Assembly (NCBI GenBank): GCA_963721645.1
Contig: CAVRJK010000002.1
Span: 2,108,001 to 2,172,000 of the forward strand
Direction: 5' to 3'
DNA length: 64,000 bases
Source of the DNA: JALZKA01 sp963721645
Lineage (GTDB): Bacteria; Actinomycetota; Thermoleophilia; Solirubrobacterales; 70-9
Part shown: positions 25,658 through 34,433 of the stretch, one piece after another
Layout: every line of letters starts with the position of its first letter
How positions within the stretch are numbered: the first letter of the stretch is position 1
Notes under the pieces: model-generated
Seen by the model: the letters and a program-made list of their open reading frames with translations, nothing else
Told to the model about the DNA's origin: nothing
Database searches by the model: none
Translations under genes and position numbers: made by a program

Positions 25658-26440
25658 CCGTAGCGGTCGACGCCCGGACGCGCCTCGGCGAGGTTCTCGA
25701 CCCCCGCTCCAACGCCATTGCGAAATCGAGATTCGGCCTGGGACCACGGCTATCTGGATCTACTCGGGGAAGACGCGCCCGACTCAACCGGCGTGACACA
25801 AGACCTGATGCTTACCCGGATCGTCCCGGTCGTCTATGAGCGCTGGTGGCGGCCGACCCTGGCGTGGGCAGCCAAGGGCATGATCGGCCCGGGCATGGCA
25901 GAGGAGATCAGAATCGCCCGCCTCTTCCTCGGCCTCGGCCATGGAGACAAGGTGCTGGACGTTGCGTGTGGCCCGGCCAACTTCTCGCGTGCCTTCGCCC
26001 AGGCCGCCGGCGAAGACGGCCTGGTTGTGGGAATCGACGCTTCGGCAACGATGCTCGCCCGCGGCGCCGAAGACACCAGGAAGGCCGGCGTGGACAACCT
26101 CGCGCTGGTCCGCGGCGACGCGACAACCCTCCCCTTCACCGAGTCGAGCTTCGATTCCGTCTGCTGCTTCGCTGCGCTCCACCTGTTTGCCGACCCCTTC
26201 GACGCGATCGACGAGATGCGCCGCGTACTGGCGCCGGGCGGGCGCATCGCGATCATGACGTCGATCCGCCGCCCGGTGACCGTGCGCCCGATGAAGCCGG
26301 TCGTCGAGCGCCTGAGCGGGATGCGCGTCTTCGAACCCGACGAGATCACCGAGGCGCTTGCGGAGCGCGGCTTCGAAGGGGTCCGGCGTCGTGTCTCGGG
26401 CTTGGTCCAGTTCGTCGGCGGTCGCCTGGCCGACGACTAG
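25654..26440 (+). CDS. SAM-dependent class I methyltransferase, N-terminus split by a +1 frameshift near 25735
   Basis: The main frame (open from a TTG at 25718) holds a whole methyltransferase: GDKVLDVACGPANFSRAFAQAAG (motif I), VVGIDASATMLA, LVRGDATTLPFTESSFDSVCCFAALHLF and EMRRVLAPGGRIAIMT. A second frame starts at GTG 25654, in a 4-base overlap with the preceding gene, and encodes TVAVDARTRLGEVLDPRSN. Removing one G of the GG at 25735-25736 joins them into ...AKSRFAWDHGYLDLLG... This looks like one gene with an extra base. UbiE-like (Methyltransf_11) at fold level; the substrate is unknown. The fold itself is complete even without the first 25 residues. Confidence 0.82.
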
Positions 26441-27477
26441 CGATTCGCCGGGCCAAAGGAATTCAGGATCCGGTGCTGGTACTCGGCGATCTCCTCCGGC
26501 GGGATGAAGTAGGTCGGGGGACCGAGTGAGATGGCGTCGCCCAGGTCGGCGAGCTCGCCGACCTTCTCGCGCACTCGGTCAAGCGTCCCGACCGCGCAGT
26601 AGGCGTCGACCATGTCGTTTGTCACCGCCGCAGCAACTCCGGCCAGATCGCCGGCGCGGAAGGCATTGCCGACCGCCTCGGCCTCAGAGCCGAACCCGTC
26701 GAGCGCAAACGCGGGAGCGTAGGTGCGCACCGTCGCATAGAAGGCGAGGGTCTTTCGCGCGGCCTCGTACGCGGCCTCGACCTCCGACTCATCAGTCGCG
26801 ATCGCAACACACACGCCAGGTATGAAGTCAAAGCTCGACCGCTCGCGCCCCGAGCGCGTGAGCCCCTTCTCAAAGTTCGGGATCATCACCTCTTCCAGCC
26901 ACCTCGCCGAGCAGATCAGGTGGCCCAGGGCGCCGTCGGCCACGTCGCCCGCCATCCGCGCCATGCCCTCTCCGACCGCCGCGACGTAGATCGGCACCTT
27001 GTCGCGGAAAGCGGGGTGCGGGCGGGTCCAGCCCTTGATGTCGATGTCGTGGTAGGAGCCCTCGTAGCGGATGGGCGCGCCGGCGTTGGCGCTCTCCATG
27101 ATCAGCCGGGTCGCCTCCACCGTCTCACGAAGGTGCGGCGCCGGGCGGCCGTACTCGGCGCCGTGCCAACGCTCGTTCAGGCGCTTGACGCCAGCGCCGA
27201 GGCCGAGCCGAAAGCGCCCGCCGGATATCTCGTCGATGTCCAGGGCCGAGACGGCCAAGAGGAACGGGCTTCGCGTAAAGGCCCAGGTGATCCCCGTGCC
27301 GATCCCGATCGTCTCGGTCTGCGACGCGAGCCAAGTCGCCTGGGTGATGGTGGAGCGATAGAGCTCTATCGCCCAGATGCCCTCGATCCCTGCGGCCTCC
27401 GCCGCAGTCGCGCCCTCGGCGAGATCCGCAGCCGAATCGCCGAGCGCCATCACCTGAACGCGATCGAGAGCGCTCAT
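26437..27477 (-). CDS. LLM-class (probably F420-dependent) oxidoreductase
   Basis: 346 residues from ATG 27477, which overlaps the upstream lipoprotein stop (ATGA). Luciferase-like TIM-barrel features are the AAEAAGIEGIWAIELY segment, TGITWAFTRSPFLLAVSALDIDEISGGRFRLGLGAGVKR, IPIYVAAVGEGMARMAGDVADGALGH-type strands (here VPIYVAAVGEG) and a C-terminal helix. In actinobacteria this subgroup generally uses coenzyme F420, sometimes FMN; the substrate cannot be read from sequence. Its 3' end overlaps the convergent methyltransferase by 4 bases. Confidence 0.88.
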   Translation of the reverse strand: MSALDRVQVMALGDSAADLAEGATAAEAAGIEGIWAIELYRSTITQATWLASQTETIGIGTGITWAFTRSPFLLAVSALDIDEISGGRFRLGLGAGVKRLNERWHGAEYGRPAPHLRETVEATRLIMESANAGAPIRYEGSYHDIDIKGWTRPHPAFRDKVPIYVAAVGEGMARMAGDVADGALGHLICSARWLEEVMIPNFEKGLTRSGRERSSFDFIPGVCVAIATDESEVEAAYEAARKTLAFYATVRTYAPAFALDGFGSEAEAVGNAFRAGDLAGVAAAVTNDMVDAYCAVGTLDRVREKVGELADLGDAISLGPPTYFIPPEEIAEYQHRILNSFGPANR

Positions 27478-27959
27478 CGGATTCCGCACTGTCGTGAGCC
27501 GTACGCACGTGCCAGCTCCTCGGCCTCACGAAGCGATTCGGGCACCCCGTCCAGGAGGGCCTGCGGGTCGGCCTCGATCTCCTGGATGCCCGCCTGGGTC
27601 GCGTCCAGAATCGCCTGCACCTCGTCCTCGTCGCCCTCGGGAGCCCCCAGCGCGCCTATCGCTGCGACCTCGGTCTCCAGTGCCGGGACGACGATGTTGA
27701 TCGCGACTTCCTCGACCTCCTCGGGTGACGGGTCCTGCTTCGAGGTCACCAGGTCGTCCGCGGCGGCCTCGATCCGCGACTCGGTCGAGACGCAGATCTC
27801 GTCAGCCTGGCGCAAGAACTCCACCTTCGACACGGGATCCGAGACTACGGGCGAGAATCCGCCCTCGTCGTCACCTCCGCCACATGACGAAAACACGAGC
27901 GCGGCCAATAGCGCCCACCCCGCCGTGGACCGGCGAGAAGCGGACCCGAAGCGGAGCAT
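27474..27959 (-). CDS. Predicted lipoprotein of unknown function
   Basis: 161 residues. The signal peptide ends in a lipobox-like VFSSC followed by GGGDDEGG. The mature part is acidic and helical (VEFLRQADEICVSTESRIEAAADDLV..., ...LGAPEGDEDEVQAILDATQAGIQEIEADPQALLDG) with two further Cys. I do not recognise the family; similar small lipoproteins are common in Thermoleophilia. It sits 9 bp after the thiolase gene and is coupled to the LLM oxidoreductase, so thiolase-lipoprotein-oxidoreductase may be one transcript. Confidence 0.78.
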   Translation of the reverse strand: MLRFGSASRRSTAGWALLAALVFSSCGGGDDEGGFSPVVSDPVSKVEFLRQADEICVSTESRIEAAADDLVTSKQDPSPEEVEEVAINIVVPALETEVAAIGALGAPEGDEDEVQAILDATQAGIQEIEADPQALLDGVPESLREAEELARAYGSRQCGIR

Positions 27960-27968
27960 TTTTGGCGC

Positions 27969-29150
27969 TTAGATTCTTTCGATCAGGGTGCCGGTTCCGA
28001 GGCCGCCACCGCAGCACATCGTCACCAGGCCGGTCTCGGCATCCGAGCGCTCCATCTCGTGGAGGAGAGTCGTTATGAGACGTGCGCCCGAGCCGCCGAG
28101 CGGATGACCCAGCGCGATCGCGCCGCCGTTCACGTTGACCTTGTCCATGTCCGGATCGAGCTCGCGGCGCCAAGCGGCGACCACTGAAGCAAACGCCTCG
28201 TTCACCTCAATCAGGTCGATATCCGAGATCTCCATGCCGTTTCTCTCGAGCAGCTTCCGGGTGGCGGGGATGGGGCCGGTGAGCATGATCACGGGGTCGA
28301 CGCCAACCGTCGTCTGGTCAACGATGCGTGCCCGCGGCGTGCAGCCAAGCTCCTCGGCCTTCTCGGCGGTCATCAAGAGGATGGACGCTGCGCCGTCGGA
28401 GATCTGGGAGGAGTTGCCGGCGGTAATCGTGCCGTCCTCCTTGAAGACCGTCTTCAGCTGCGAGAGCCCCTCGATGTTGGTGTCGGGCCTGATGCCCTGA
28501 TCAACGGTATGCGTGTCGCCGTTGACCTGGATCGGCACGATCTCGCGCTCGAAGCGGCCCTCTTCGGTCGCCTTGGCGGCGAGCTGCTGTGAGCGGGCTC
28601 CGATCTCGTCGAGCTCGGAGCGGGGGATCTCCCATTTCTCGGAGATCATCTCGGCCGAGAGGCCCTGAGGAATCAGGTTGTACTTCTCCATGAGCTCAGG
28701 CGAGTAGGCCGCACCGTGCTCGGACATGACCTTCATGCCATCACCGAACGAGATGTGGCCCATGTGCTCGACCCCGCCGCCGATGACGACGTCGTGGACG
28801 CCGGAGGCAACGAGCGCAGCGGCGAAGTTGACGGCCTGTTGGGAGGAGCCACACTGCCGATCGACGGTGGTTGCCGCCGTCTCGATCGGCAGGCCCGCCT
28901 CGAGCCAGGCGTTACGGCCGATGTTCATGCCCTGCTCGCCGAACTGCTGAACGCAGCCGGCAACGACGTCCTCGACCTCGGACGCGTCGATGCCCGCGCG
29001 ATCGATCACCTCGGAGTAGGTCTTGGCCAAGAGCGTGGAGGGATGGACGTCCTTGTAGATGCCCTTCTCCTCGTGGCCACGACCGACCGGGGTCCGGACT
29101 GCCTCGACGATGACGACCTCGCGTCCTGAGAACTTGCCGTTGCTTGCCAT
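27969..29150 (-). CDS. Acetyl-CoA acetyltransferase / thiolase
   Basis: 393 residues, the usual thiolase length. Nucleophilic Cys in DRQCGSSQQAV (about residue 99), NEAF, the active-site His in GHPLGGSGAR, and the second Cys in MCCGGGLGTG. It either cleaves beta-ketoacyl-CoA in fatty-acid or steroid breakdown or condenses acetyl-CoA. ATG 29150 has GGAGG 7 bases upstream. Neighbours include a 3-hydroxyacyl-CoA dehydrogenase and a histidine-box hydroxylase, which suggests lipid metabolism. A perfect inverted repeat about 100 bp upstream could be the operator. Confidence 0.94.
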   Translation of the reverse strand: MASNGKFSGREVVIVEAVRTPVGRGHEEKGIYKDVHPSTLLAKTYSEVIDRAGIDASEVEDVVAGCVQQFGEQGMNIGRNAWLEAGLPIETAATTVDRQCGSSQQAVNFAAALVASGVHDVVIGGGVEHMGHISFGDGMKVMSEHGAAYSPELMEKYNLIPQGLSAEMISEKWEIPRSELDEIGARSQQLAAKATEEGRFEREIVPIQVNGDTHTVDQGIRPDTNIEGLSQLKTVFKEDGTITAGNSSQISDGAASILLMTAEKAEELGCTPRARIVDQTTVGVDPVIMLTGPIPATRKLLERNGMEISDIDLIEVNEAFASVVAAWRRELDPDMDKVNVNGGAIALGHPLGGSGARLITTLLHEMERSDAETGLVTMCCGGGLGTGTLIERI

Positions 29151-29248
29151 GGGAGAGCCTCCAGTTATTGAATGAGCGCTTGAGCGCGAAAGCAGCTTGT
29201 GCCGTTAGGTATCTGCGAAGAATGTGCTGCGGTGGAGAATATCGCCTC

Positions 29249-29264
29249 GACTGACTCGTCAGTC
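29249..29264. promoter_or_regulatory. Candidate TetR/FadR-type operator upstream of the thiolase gene
   Basis: GACTGAC-TC-GTCAGTC, a perfect inverted repeat with 7-base arms, lies between the hydroxylase gene (stop at 29263-29265) and the thiolase start (29150), overlapping the hydroxylase stop codon. Arms of the TGACTGAC kind are common in operators of TetR-family regulators of fatty-acid degradation. No such regulator gene is in the window. Confidence 0.5.
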
Positions 29265-30126
29265 AGCCTCGTGTCGCCTCGGTTTCGGAGACGCCCGGCG
29301 GCGTCCATCCGGGGCCGTGGAAAGCAACGCCGAACTTCGCCCGAAGGCCGGAGGCACGCTTGATGTCGTGCCACATCGCGGTGTACTCGTGGAATGCGAC
29401 CTTGACCGGCCGGAAGGTCTTCAGCTGGGTCGTCAGGCCGTAGCGGACCCGCTCGCCCTCGGGCTCATACGTGCCGAACATCCTGTCCCAGATGATCAGG
29501 ATGCCGGCATAGTTGCGATCGAGGTACTGCTCGTTGATCCCGTGGTGGACGCGATGGTGCGACGGCGTGTTGAACACGGCCTCGATTGGACGGGGCAGCT
29601 TGCCGACCCGCTCGGTATGGATGCCGAACTGGTAGATGAGCGACCAGGCCTGCGCGAGAAGGATCATGTACGGCTCGAACCCGACCAGCGGCATCCAGAG
29701 CCAGAACGGGAAGTAGGTCATCGGCACCCAGGTCTGGCGGAGCGCGGTCGAGAGGTTGTAGTGCTGCGAGGAGTGGTGGACCACATGGCTCGCCCAGAAA
29801 AAGCGGCTCTCGTGCGAGACGCGGTGGAACCAGTAGTACGAGAAGTCGTCTGCGAAGAAGAGGAGGACCCAGACCCACCAGTCGCCGGAGTCCAGCCGAA
29901 GCGGCGTCAACTCGTAAAGGGCGACGTAGACCGCGAGGACCGCGAACTTCCAGACGAAGTTGATCGCGACGTTTCCCAGCCCCATCGTCAGGGAGGTCCG
30001 CGTGTCTCGCGACTCGAACCCGACCAGATCATCGTCGTGGTCGTCTGAGAGATGGCGATACGCCAGGTACTCCACTGCGAGCAGCGCCAGGAAGTACGGG
30101 ATCGCGTAGTAGAGAACCTCCGCCAT
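29263..30126 (-). CDS. Membrane fatty-acid hydroxylase / sterol desaturase-family enzyme
   Basis: 287 residues from ATG 30126; the frame is open to 30231, but homology starts at MAEVLYYAIPYF. Several membrane helices surround three histidine clusters that bind a di-iron centre: FHRVSHE, HVVHHSSQHYN and HHRVHHG. The family includes sterol C4-methyl oxidases, carotene hydroxylases and fatty-acid 2-hydroxylases. The FxxFWxWxPLxGFEPYMI stretch resembles bacterial sterol-desaturase-like proteins. The substrate is unknown. Divergent from the 3-hydroxyacyl-CoA dehydrogenase (36 bp between starts). Confidence 0.9.
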   Translation of the reverse strand: MAEVLYYAIPYFLALLAVEYLAYRHLSDDHDDDLVGFESRDTRTSLTMGLGNVAINFVWKFAVLAVYVALYELTPLRLDSGDWWVWVLLFFADDFSYYWFHRVSHESRFFWASHVVHHSSQHYNLSTALRQTWVPMTYFPFWLWMPLVGFEPYMILLAQAWSLIYQFGIHTERVGKLPRPIEAVFNTPSHHRVHHGINEQYLDRNYAGILIIWDRMFGTYEPEGERVRYGLTTQLKTFRPVKVAFHEYTAMWHDIKRASGLRAKFGVAFHGPGWTPPGVSETEATRG

Positions 30127-30161
30127 CCCGCGGAACGGTATCTGGAAGACTCGCCCGCCCG

Positions 30162-30983
30162 ATGTCTTCTCATGGCTACACCAATCCCGCGGTCGCGGGA
30201 AGCGGCACGATCGCGTGTGGCCTCGCTGCATGCGCGTCGACCCTCGGCGAGGTCACCTTGCTCGCGCGCTCCGACACCTCGGCGTGGCGGGCCGAGGAAC
30301 AAGCCGAGAAGGCCGCGAAGAAGCTCGAGGGAGCGGTTGCCGGCCACATCAAGGTCACGACGGACGCCGGCAAGCTCGCCGGCTGCGACCTGATCGTCGA
30401 GGCGATCGCCGAGGACGCCGACATGAAGGGTGAGCTTCTCGCCTCCCTCGCCAAGACCGCACCGGACGCCGACCTGGCCTCGACGACCTCGTCCCTGTCG
30501 ATCGCCGACCTTGGCGATCGTGCCGGAGCGGCCGATCGAGTCTTCGGCCTTCACGTCTTCAACCCCGTCACCCGGATGGAGCTGATCGAGCTCTGCATCC
30601 CCGATGGCGCGCGCGACGGCTTGGCCGAACGTGCGCGGACGTGGTGCGCCGCACTCGACAAGACGGCGGTCGAGGTGCCTGACACGACCGGCTTCGTCGT
30701 CAACCGCCTCCTCTTTCCATACCTCTTCGACGCTGTGCGCTTCATGCAGGAATCGGGCCTCACCCCGGCCGCGGTCGACGACTGCATGCGCCTGGGCGCC
30801 GGACATCCGATGGGCCCGCTCAAGCTTCTCGACTTCGTAGGCCTGGACGTGGCCCTTGCGATCGGCGAGAGCCTCGGAGACGATGTCGGCGACGAAGCCC
30901 ACTCCGCCCCCGCGCTGATCGCGGACATGGTCGCCGACGGCAAGCTCGGCCGTAAATCGGGCGAGGGCTTCTACACGTACTGA
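30162..30983 (+). CDS. 3-hydroxyacyl-CoA dehydrogenase (3-hydroxybutyryl-CoA dehydrogenase type)
   Basis: 273 residues. N-terminal Rossmann domain with AVAGSGTIACGLA as the dinucleotide loop, DLIVEAIAEDADMK, ASTTSSLSI, and GLHVFNPVTRMELIELC carrying the catalytic His. The C-terminal dimerisation domain has DTTGFVVNRLLFPYLFDAVRF, GAGHPMGPLKLLDFVGLDV and GKLGRKSGEGFYTY. It oxidises 3-hydroxyacyl-CoA with NAD(P). Together with the thiolase it supplies two steps of beta-oxidation or of acetoacetyl-CoA metabolism. Confidence 0.93.
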   Translation: MSSHGYTNPAVAGSGTIACGLAACASTLGEVTLLARSDTSAWRAEEQAEKAAKKLEGAVAGHIKVTTDAGKLAGCDLIVEAIAEDADMKGELLASLAKTAPDADLASTTSSLSIADLGDRAGAADRVFGLHVFNPVTRMELIELCIPDGARDGLAERARTWCAALDKTAVEVPDTTGFVVNRLLFPYLFDAVRFMQESGLTPAAVDDCMRLGAGHPMGPLKLLDFVGLDVALAIGESLGDDVGDEAHSAPALIADMVADGKLGRKSGEGFYTY

Positions 30984-30989
30984 GTCGGC

Positions 30990-31232
30990 CTACGCCTCGA
31001 CCTGGCGGCCCTTGCCCGAGAGGTCCCAGACCACATCGGCCTCGGAGACACCCTGGCGACCTGCCTGGTCTGCGACCTCGGCCCATGGCAGGCGCGCATC
31101 CGGGAGTTCGTCCCAGCGCGCGAGCTCAAGCGCTTCCAGCGCACCGCACAATGCCGGCCCGAGGCGCTCCTGTGAGGCGAGCGTCGCGACGAGCACCTCC
31201 CGCTGCCTGTCGGTGAGCCTTGCAGTCCACAT
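30990..31232 (-). CDS. Small hypothetical protein
   Basis: 80 residues, no family recognised. Sequence is MWTARLTDRQREVLVATL..., helical, with a WDELPDARLPWAEVADQAGRQGVSEADVVWDL C-terminal part. It fits neatly between the dehydrogenase (6 bp, convergent) and the CNNM gene upstream on the same strand. No clear ribosome site; supported only by frame, composition and spacing. Confidence 0.45.
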   Translation of the reverse strand: MWTARLTDRQREVLVATLASQERLGPALCGALEALELARWDELPDARLPWAEVADQAGRQGVSEADVVWDLSGKGRQVEA

Positions 31233-31322
31233 CGCAAGGGCGACGGTACGCCCGCCGCCGGACGAACTTTCAGTAACGCTCGGCCGCGCTCGAAGGCGTC
31301 GAGCCCTCGAGGCCGGCCCGGG

Positions 31323-32660
31323 TCAGTCCTCTTCCGGCTCGGGGGGCGGAACGACGGGGTGCTCTGAGGTCAGCGGCCGGATGCGGACGGCGACGATGCG
31401 GTTCTCGCGGACCGACTCGACGCGGATCTCTAGACCGTTCGCCTCGATGCGGTCGCCGCGCTTGGGCAGACGGCCGAGCTCGGAGAAGACGTAGCCGCCC
31501 ACTGAGTTGTAGGCGTCGGAATCGACGGGCAGCTCGATGCCGGCGTCGGCCAAGTCGCCGATCGCCACATGGCCGCGGACGTACCAGTCGCCATCGGCGA
31601 GGCGGCGGACGGTGGAGGAGCGGACATCGGTCTCATCCTCGATCTCGCCAACAACCTCTTCAAGGATGTCTTCGACGGTGACGATCCCGACCGTCCTGCC
31701 GTACTCGTCGACGACCACTCCTATCGAGCTGCGCTGGCGCTGAAGTTCGGCAAGCAGGTCGTCAAGCGGCTTCGTTTCAGGGACGATCGGCACGTCGCGG
31801 ATCGCGCTCTCGATCGACGCGTCGGCCCCGGCGTTCATGTAGAGGCGAGCGAGCGAGTTGTTGTGGACGATGCCGCGGACTCGGTCCGGGTTGTCGTTCT
31901 CGATCGCGACAAGGCGCGTGTGCCCTGAGGAAACGCAGCGCTGGAGCGCGTCCTCGACGGTCTCGTTCGCGTTGACGGTGACGACTGCCGGGATCGGCGT
32001 CATCACCTCGCGCGCCTCCTGCTCGTGAAGGTGGAAGACGCCACCGAGCATCACCGCCTCGCCAGGGTCAAGCTGCCCATGAACCGCGTTCCGCGCGATG
32101 ATGAGCCGAAGCTCCTCGGGGGATGCCGCCTCCTCGTCGGGCTTGATCTCGAGGCGAAAGATCTTCTTGACCAGGAACTGCGCAGGCTTGTTCGTGACCA
32201 CGATGAGCCAGTGGAACATTCTTCTGAAGAGGGCGAGGGGACGAGCGATCCGCAACAAAGTGGTTTCGGACGCCGCGATTCCGATCATCTTTGGCGCTTG
32301 TTCGCCGATGATGACGTGCAAGAGGGTCACCATCGCGTAAGCGATGACGAAGGCAACGACATGTGTCCCCGTCTCCCCAAGGAGCCCGCCGAGGAGGGGT
32401 TCGATCAGGTCCGCGACGGCCGGCTCGCCTAGAAAGCCGATCCCGATGGACGCCAGCGTGATCCCCACCTGAGAAGTCGCGACGTACTCGTCCACCCGGT
32501 CGAGTTGGTCGAGGGCGATCACGCCTCTTCGATCGCCCTCCTTTGCGACTTGCTCCATCCGGGACCGTCGTGACTTCACGATCGCGAACTCCGCCGCGAC
32601 GAAAAAGCCGTTGACAAAGAGCAGGAACACGACCGCCAGGAGGAGGAGGATCTCGGTCAT
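31323..32660 (-). CDS. CNNM/HlyC-CorC-type membrane transporter (DUF21-CBS-CorC_HlyC)
   Basis: 445 residues. An N-terminal CNNM (DUF21) membrane domain of about 190 residues contains NGFFVAAEFAIVKSRRSRMEQ and TLASIGIGFLGEPAVADLIEP. Two CBS domains follow (REVMTPIPAVVTVNANETVEDAL and DVPIVPETKPLDDLLAELQRQRSSIGVVVDEYG), then a CorC_HlyC domain (VRRLADGDWYVRGHVAIGDL...SVGGYVFSELGRLPKRGD). Members move magnesium or cobalt, or control such transport; several are annotated as hemolysins without haemolytic function. 260 bp of non-coding DNA lie upstream, including a palindrome cluster. Confidence 0.92.
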   Translation of the reverse strand: MTEILLLLAVVFLLFVNGFFVAAEFAIVKSRRSRMEQVAKEGDRRGVIALDQLDRVDEYVATSQVGITLASIGIGFLGEPAVADLIEPLLGGLLGETGTHVVAFVIAYAMVTLLHVIIGEQAPKMIGIAASETTLLRIARPLALFRRMFHWLIVVTNKPAQFLVKKIFRLEIKPDEEAASPEELRLIIARNAVHGQLDPGEAVMLGGVFHLHEQEAREVMTPIPAVVTVNANETVEDALQRCVSSGHTRLVAIENDNPDRVRGIVHNNSLARLYMNAGADASIESAIRDVPIVPETKPLDDLLAELQRQRSSIGVVVDEYGRTVGIVTVEDILEEVVGEIEDETDVRSSTVRRLADGDWYVRGHVAIGDLADAGIELPVDSDAYNSVGGYVFSELGRLPKRGDRIEANGLEIRVESVRENRIVAVRIRPLTSEHPVVPPPEPEED

Positions 32661-32770
32661 GGCGTTTCCGACGGCTCAGAGCCGGTACTGGGAGGGTGGT
32701 CGTCGTCCATCGGCGACGGATGGATACTACGGCAAAACCCGCGGCCGGTCGTGTCGCCTCGATCCTCACC

Positions 32771-32817
32771 GAGGGGTCAGACCCCTCGTGGCGGGGTCTG
32801 ACCCCGGGTCTGACCCC
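32771..32817. repeat. Three adjacent GGGGTC(A/T)GACCCC palindromes
   Basis: GAGGGGTCAGACCCCTC (32771-32787), CGGGGTCTGACCCCG (32792-32806) and GGGTCTGACCCC (32806-32817) lie side by side in the divergent intergenic region between the CNNM transporter and the decarboxylase. The same 17-mer occurs at 52235-52251 and the T form at 62673-62685, always between genes. The rest of the 32661-32920 gap holds only a TAGGTT box just before the decarboxylase ATG. Confidence 0.8.
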
Positions 32818-32920
32818 TTGTGGCGGATTGCGCGCGCTCTGTGCCGGAGTGTCCCAAGGGGTGTGCGATAGCTGCGCGTTTCGGCCAATTCGTACCCGCG
32901 CTCCTCGCTAGGTTGCGGAC

Positions 32921-34384
32921 ATGGATCAGGATCGAGTGCCATATGTAGACGCGCTCATCGAGCACGCCGCGCGAAAGCCGGCGCGACTGACCGTCCCGGG
33001 GCACAAGGGCGGCGTTGGCGCTGACCCGGCCATGATCGAGGCCCTGGGCCAAAAAGCGCTCGACATGGACCTCCCCGCACTGATCGAGGGCATCGACGTC
33101 GGACCGCCGGACCCCAACCCGTTCGAGCAAGCCCAGCGGCTCGCCGCCGACGCTTGGGGAGCGGCCCGTACCTGGTTCCTGGTCGGCGGGGCATCCCAGG
33201 GGAACCACGCTGCGCTCCTCGCGCTACGCCATACCGGCCGAAGCGTCGTGATGCAGCGGAACGTCCATTCGAGCGCGATCGACGGCTCCGTGCTCGCCGA
33301 CCTCGAGCCGACGTTCATCGCGCCGGAGATCGACCCGGAGCTCGGGGTCGCGCATTGCCCGACGCCTCAAGCGCTCGAGAGCGCCCTCGACGCAGCACCC
33401 GATGCGGTAGCTGCGCTGGTGGTGTCGCCTACCTATTTCGGGGCTTGCGCCGATATCGCCTCGCTCGTCGAGATCTGCCACTCGCGCGACCTGCCCCTGA
33501 TCGTCGACGAGGCCTGGGGAGCGCACCTGACTTTCTCGGACGAGCTTCCTCAAGCGGCGCTAGCCGCAGGCGCAGACCTCGTCATCTCCTCGACCCACAA
33601 GATCATCGGCAGCCTCACCCAGTCGGCGATGATCCACCTCGGACACAACAGCCGGATCGACGGGCTGGTCGTCGACCGCGTCGTCACCTTGCTCGAGTCC
33701 ACCAGCCCAAGCTCGCTGCTGACCCTGTCGCTCGACGCGGCGCGCAGGATGGCAGCCGTGCACGGCCCCGAGCTGATCGCCGAAACGCTTTCGACCCTGG
33801 AGGTAACGCGCTCGAAGATCCGCGAAATTCCCGGGCTCGGTGTTCTGGACGAGTCAGTGATCGGGAGCCCGGGCGTGGCGGGCTGGGATCCACTCCGGCT
33901 GACCGTCGACGTCCGCGGCACGCACATCACGGGGCACGAGTTCGCCGACCTCACATTCGACCTCGGAATGGACTACGAGCTGGCGACGGAGACCGTCGTC
34001 GTGTTCACCTTCGGCATGGGTGGCAGTGCCGCCGAGCTGGCTGAGCGACTGCTAGGCGCCCTCGCGCAGGTAGTCCGCGACCTCGGCGAGACCGAGCGGA
34101 AGCCCGCGGTGCCGTTCGCGACCCCGCCGCCGTGGGGCCCGCTCCACATGAGCATCCGCGACGCCTTTCTCGGCCCCCAGGAGGCGGTTCCGTTCGACGC
34201 GGCCGAGGGGAGAATCTCGTGCGAGTCCCTGGCGGCTTACCCGCCGGGCATCCCGAACGTTCTGCCGGGCGAGCGCCTGACCCGGGAGACGCTCGACTTC
34301 ATCGCCGACACGCTCGCCCACGGCGGCAAGCTCCGCGGCGCCAGCGACCGTACGATGAAGACCGTGAGGGTCGTGATCGAATGA
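32921..34384 (+). CDS. Orn/Lys/Arg decarboxylase-family PLP enzyme
   Basis: 487 residues of the Orn/Lys/Arg decarboxylase major-domain family. VPGHKGG near residue 26 is the family's opening motif; LVGGASQGNHA, VMQRNVHSS, VVSPTYFGACADIASL, PLIVDEAWGAHL and the PLP lysine in ISSTHKIIGSLTQ follow. The C-terminal domain has AYPPGIPNVLPGERLT. It should remove the alpha-carboxyl of arginine, lysine or ornithine; the following amidinohydrolase makes arginine the best guess. A TAGGTT box ends 6 bases before the ATG, suggesting a leaderless message that starts a long co-directional cluster. Confidence 0.9.
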   Translation: MDQDRVPYVDALIEHAARKPARLTVPGHKGGVGADPAMIEALGQKALDMDLPALIEGIDVGPPDPNPFEQAQRLAADAWGAARTWFLVGGASQGNHAALLALRHTGRSVVMQRNVHSSAIDGSVLADLEPTFIAPEIDPELGVAHCPTPQALESALDAAPDAVAALVVSPTYFGACADIASLVEICHSRDLPLIVDEAWGAHLTFSDELPQAALAAGADLVISSTHKIIGSLTQSAMIHLGHNSRIDGLVVDRVVTLLESTSPSSLLTLSLDAARRMAAVHGPELIAETLSTLEVTRSKIREIPGLGVLDESVIGSPGVAGWDPLRLTVDVRGTHITGHEFADLTFDLGMDYELATETVVVFTFGMGGSAAELAERLLGALAQVVRDLGETERKPAVPFATPPPWGPLHMSIRDAFLGPQEAVPFDAAEGRISCESLAAYPPGIPNVLPGERLTRETLDFIADTLAHGGKLRGASDRTMKTVRVVIE

Positions 34385-34433
34385 CGACTGGACACCTACC
34401 GACGCGCGTTTCCATCGGGGCGGGGTCCCGTTG

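Noticed and set aside
26920..27972. 350-codon plus-strand frame
   Set aside because: Antisense to the LLM oxidoreductase and lipoprotein; its sequence is Arg/Ser-rich shadow.
27474..32660. One complete beta-oxidation operon
   Set aside because: Only thiolase and 3-hydroxyacyl-CoA dehydrogenase are present, on opposite strands, with no acyl-CoA dehydrogenase or enoyl-CoA hydratase nearby.
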